From assembly GCA_036510225.1 (NCBI GenBank), contig DATCEH010000009.1, positions 1-50,611 of the forward strand: a stretch of DNA of 50,611 nucleotides, in the 5' to 3' direction. The translations under genes and the position numbers were made by a program. Shown piece by piece: positions 49,285-50,611 of this stretch (its first letter is position 1; each line of letters begins with the position of its first letter). The notes below the pieces were generated by a model. The model made no database searches, was not told the origin of the DNA, and saw only the letters and a program-made list of their open reading frames with translations. The stretch is from Palsa-513 sp036510225. GTDB taxonomy: Bacteria; Actinomycetota; Thermoleophilia; Solirubrobacterales; Solirubrobacteraceae.

Positions 49285-50611
49285 GTGTCGACCAGCCCCT
49301 CGCTCTACCGTCGCCACCGCCCCCGCAGCTTCGCCGACGTCGTCGGACAGGAGCACGTCGTCCGGACGCTGTCGAACGCCGTGACCCGCGACATGGTCCA
49401 CCACGCCTACCTCTTCGTCGGGTCCCGCGGGACCGGCAAGACGTCGATGGCCAAGATCCTCGCCGCCTGCCTCAACTGCCGGGACGCCCCGACGATCACC
49501 CCGTGCGGGACCTGCGACTCGTGCGTCTCGATCGCCTCGGCCACCTCGCTCGACGTGATCGAGATGGACGCCGCCTCTTCGAACTCCGTCGACGACATCC
49601 GCGCGCTGCGCGAGTCCGTCGCCTACGCCCCCGTCTCCGGCGGCCAGAAGGTCTACATCCTCGACGAGGCCCACATGCTCTCCACAGCCGCCTGGAACGC
49701 CTTCCTCAAGACGCTCGAGGAGCCCCCCCCGAACACGATCTTCGTCCTTGCCACGACCGAGGCCCAGAAGGTCCTCCCCACAGTCGTCGACCGCTGCCAC
49801 CGCTTCGACTTCCACCGGCCCACAGCCGACCAGATCGCCACCGTCCTGCGGCGGACCGCCGTCGCCGAGGAGATCGACGTTCCCCCCGCAGCGATCGCCC
49901 TGCTCGCCCGCCACGCCTCCGGCAGCTTCCGCGACGCACTCGGCACGCTCGAGCAGCTGCGGACCTATAGCGGCCCGACCATCCTGATCGACGACGTCCT
50001 CGCCGTGCTCGGCGTCGCCGATGCCGAGCTCCTCTTCGCCACCCTCGAATCCGTCCACGCCGGCGACCCCCGCCGCGCCCTCCAGGCCGCCGCCGGCGCC
50101 GTCGACTCCGGTCGCGATCCCGCCGGCTTCGTCCGCGAGCTCGAGGCCCACGTCCGCGAGGTCCTCGTCGTCCAGACCCTCGACCTCGTCGTCCCCCCCG
50201 AGCTCGCCGTCACCCCCGAGCGCGACGAACAGATCTCAGACCAGGCAACCCGCATTTCCCCCGCCACCCTCGTCCGCCTCCTCGACCTCCTCGCCGCCGC
50301 CCTCGCCGCCCTGCGCAACGGCGCCGACGGACGCACCCAGCTCGAGCTCGCCCTCGTCAAGGCCGCCCGCCCCGTCCTCGACGCCTCGACCGACGCCCTG
50401 CTCGAGCGGATCGCCCGGCTCGAGGCCGCCCTCGCCGGAGCCGGCGTCCCCCCGGGCCCTCCCGGTTCTCCCGCCCTCACCCGGCCCGACGATCGTCCCG
50501 TCGCTGCCGGGTCGCCGGTCGCTGCCGGGTCGCCGGTCGCTGCCGGGTCGTCGGTCGCCACACCCGCGTCCCTCCCGCCGGCCTCCTCGCGCGAGCCCGC
50601 CCCACCCCCCC
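49285..50611 (+). CDS. dnaX: DNA polymerase III subunit gamma/tau (partial)
   Basis: The N-terminal 442 codons of the clamp-loader ATPase; the gene continues beyond the window. Walker A GSRGTGKTS follows YLFV, the zinc module is CLNC plus CGTCDSC, Walker B is YILDEAHML, sensor 1 LATTE, and the SRC motif is VVDRCHRFDF. Domain III begins around residue 210. The last stretch visible is Pro/Ala/Ser-rich linker with a repeated VAAGSP. Leaderless GTG start. It stands directly after the SRP RNA gene, a common order. Confidence 0.96.
   Translation, partial: MSTSPSLYRRHRPRSFADVVGQEHVVRTLSNAVTRDMVHHAYLFVGSRGTGKTSMAKILAACLNCRDAPTITPCGTCDSCVSIASATSLDVIEMDAASSNSVDDIRALRESVAYAPVSGGQKVYILDEAHMLSTAAWNAFLKTLEEPPPNTIFVLATTEAQKVLPTVVDRCHRFDFHRPTADQIATVLRRTAVAEEIDVPPAAIALLARHASGSFRDALGTLEQLRTYSGPTILIDDVLAVLGVADAELLFATLESVHAGDPRRALQAAAGAVDSGRDPAGFVRELEAHVREVLVVQTLDLVVPPELAVTPERDEQISDQATRISPATLVRLLDLLAAALAALRNGADGRTQLELALVKAARPVLDASTDALLERIARLEAALAGAGVPPGPPGSPALTRPDDRPVAAGSPVAAGSPVAAGSSVATPASLPPASSREPAPPP
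50500..50553 (+). repeat. Three in-frame 18-bp tandem repeats in dnaX
   Basis: GTCGCTGCCGGGTCGCCG three times, encoding VAAGSP repeats in the flexible linker between the clamp-loader domain and the tau C-terminus. Confidence 0.9.

Noticed and set aside
49126..50561. Minus-strand frames opposite dnaX
   Set aside because: They are antisense shadows of dnaX; the plus strand carries all clamp-loader motifs.

Overview
The window is very GC-rich with strong G/C third-position bias, and carries a class E sortase, many TANNNT boxes 6-10 nt upstream of ATG/GTG starts (leaderless-type promoters), NHL-repeat and collagen-like secreted proteins, and GT-C mannosyltransferases of the Gly-rich YkcB type. 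Together these suggest an actinobacterium, most likely of the Thermoleophilia (Solirubrobacterales/Gaiellales-like). That placement is inference; no rRNA gene is present. There is no CRISPR array, prophage or recognisable transposase.

Layout. 1-2760: a copy of a dispersed palindrome-bearing repeat, a secreted subtilisin-like protease (-), tadA (+) and tRNA-Ser(CGA). 3095-11561: a cell-surface block with a class E sortase, a lipoprotein, a secreted membrane-anchored Ser/Thr-rich protein, two paralogous secreted proteins built from alternating N/Q-rich beta-type repeats, a Q-rich protein ending in an LAFTG sorting signal, then further exported proteins on the minus strand. 11.6-17.5 kb: alpha/beta hydrolase, SRAP/YedK protein, kelch-type propeller protein, a 56-residue membrane protein, tRNA-Ser(GGA), a PLP aminotransferase, a fragment of a PPOX-type protein and two proteins of unknown function. 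17.6-24.5 kb: NHL propeller protein, then a divergent GtrB / GtrA-GT39 glycosylation locus and cyanase. 24.5-32.3 kb: second dispersed repeat, methyltransferase, arfB, phosphoesterase, L,D-transpeptidase, GT39 and a second GT-C-like membrane protein. 32.3-37.2 kb: cupredoxin plus membrane protein, an ECF sigma factor overlapping a SecD-like membrane protein, a CDF transporter, and an HTH / Clp-N pair. 37.3-40.9 kb: third dispersed repeat, GFA-type protein, an acetyltransferase without a start codon abutting a truncated allantoinase-like gene, and an intact M20 amidohydrolase. 41-50.6 kb: mreB, GT-C protein, APC permease with a divergent HxlR regulator, two methyltransferases, tRNA-Val, yceI with a double palindromic operator, the SRP RNA and dnaX (runs off the window).

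How the genes work together. The strongest systems-level reading is surface assembly. A class E sortase and an LAXTG-type substrate lie about 5 kb apart, and the substrate's start overlaps the stop of the second N/Q-repeat protein. This looks like a fibre or amyloid-like surface layer with a sortase-anchored partner. GtrB, GtrA and several GT-C enzymes would supply lipid-linked sugars and extracytoplasmic glycosylation; MreB and the L,D-transpeptidase belong to wall synthesis. The ECF sigma / SecD-like pair is a candidate envelope-stress switch with its own autoregulatory promoter.
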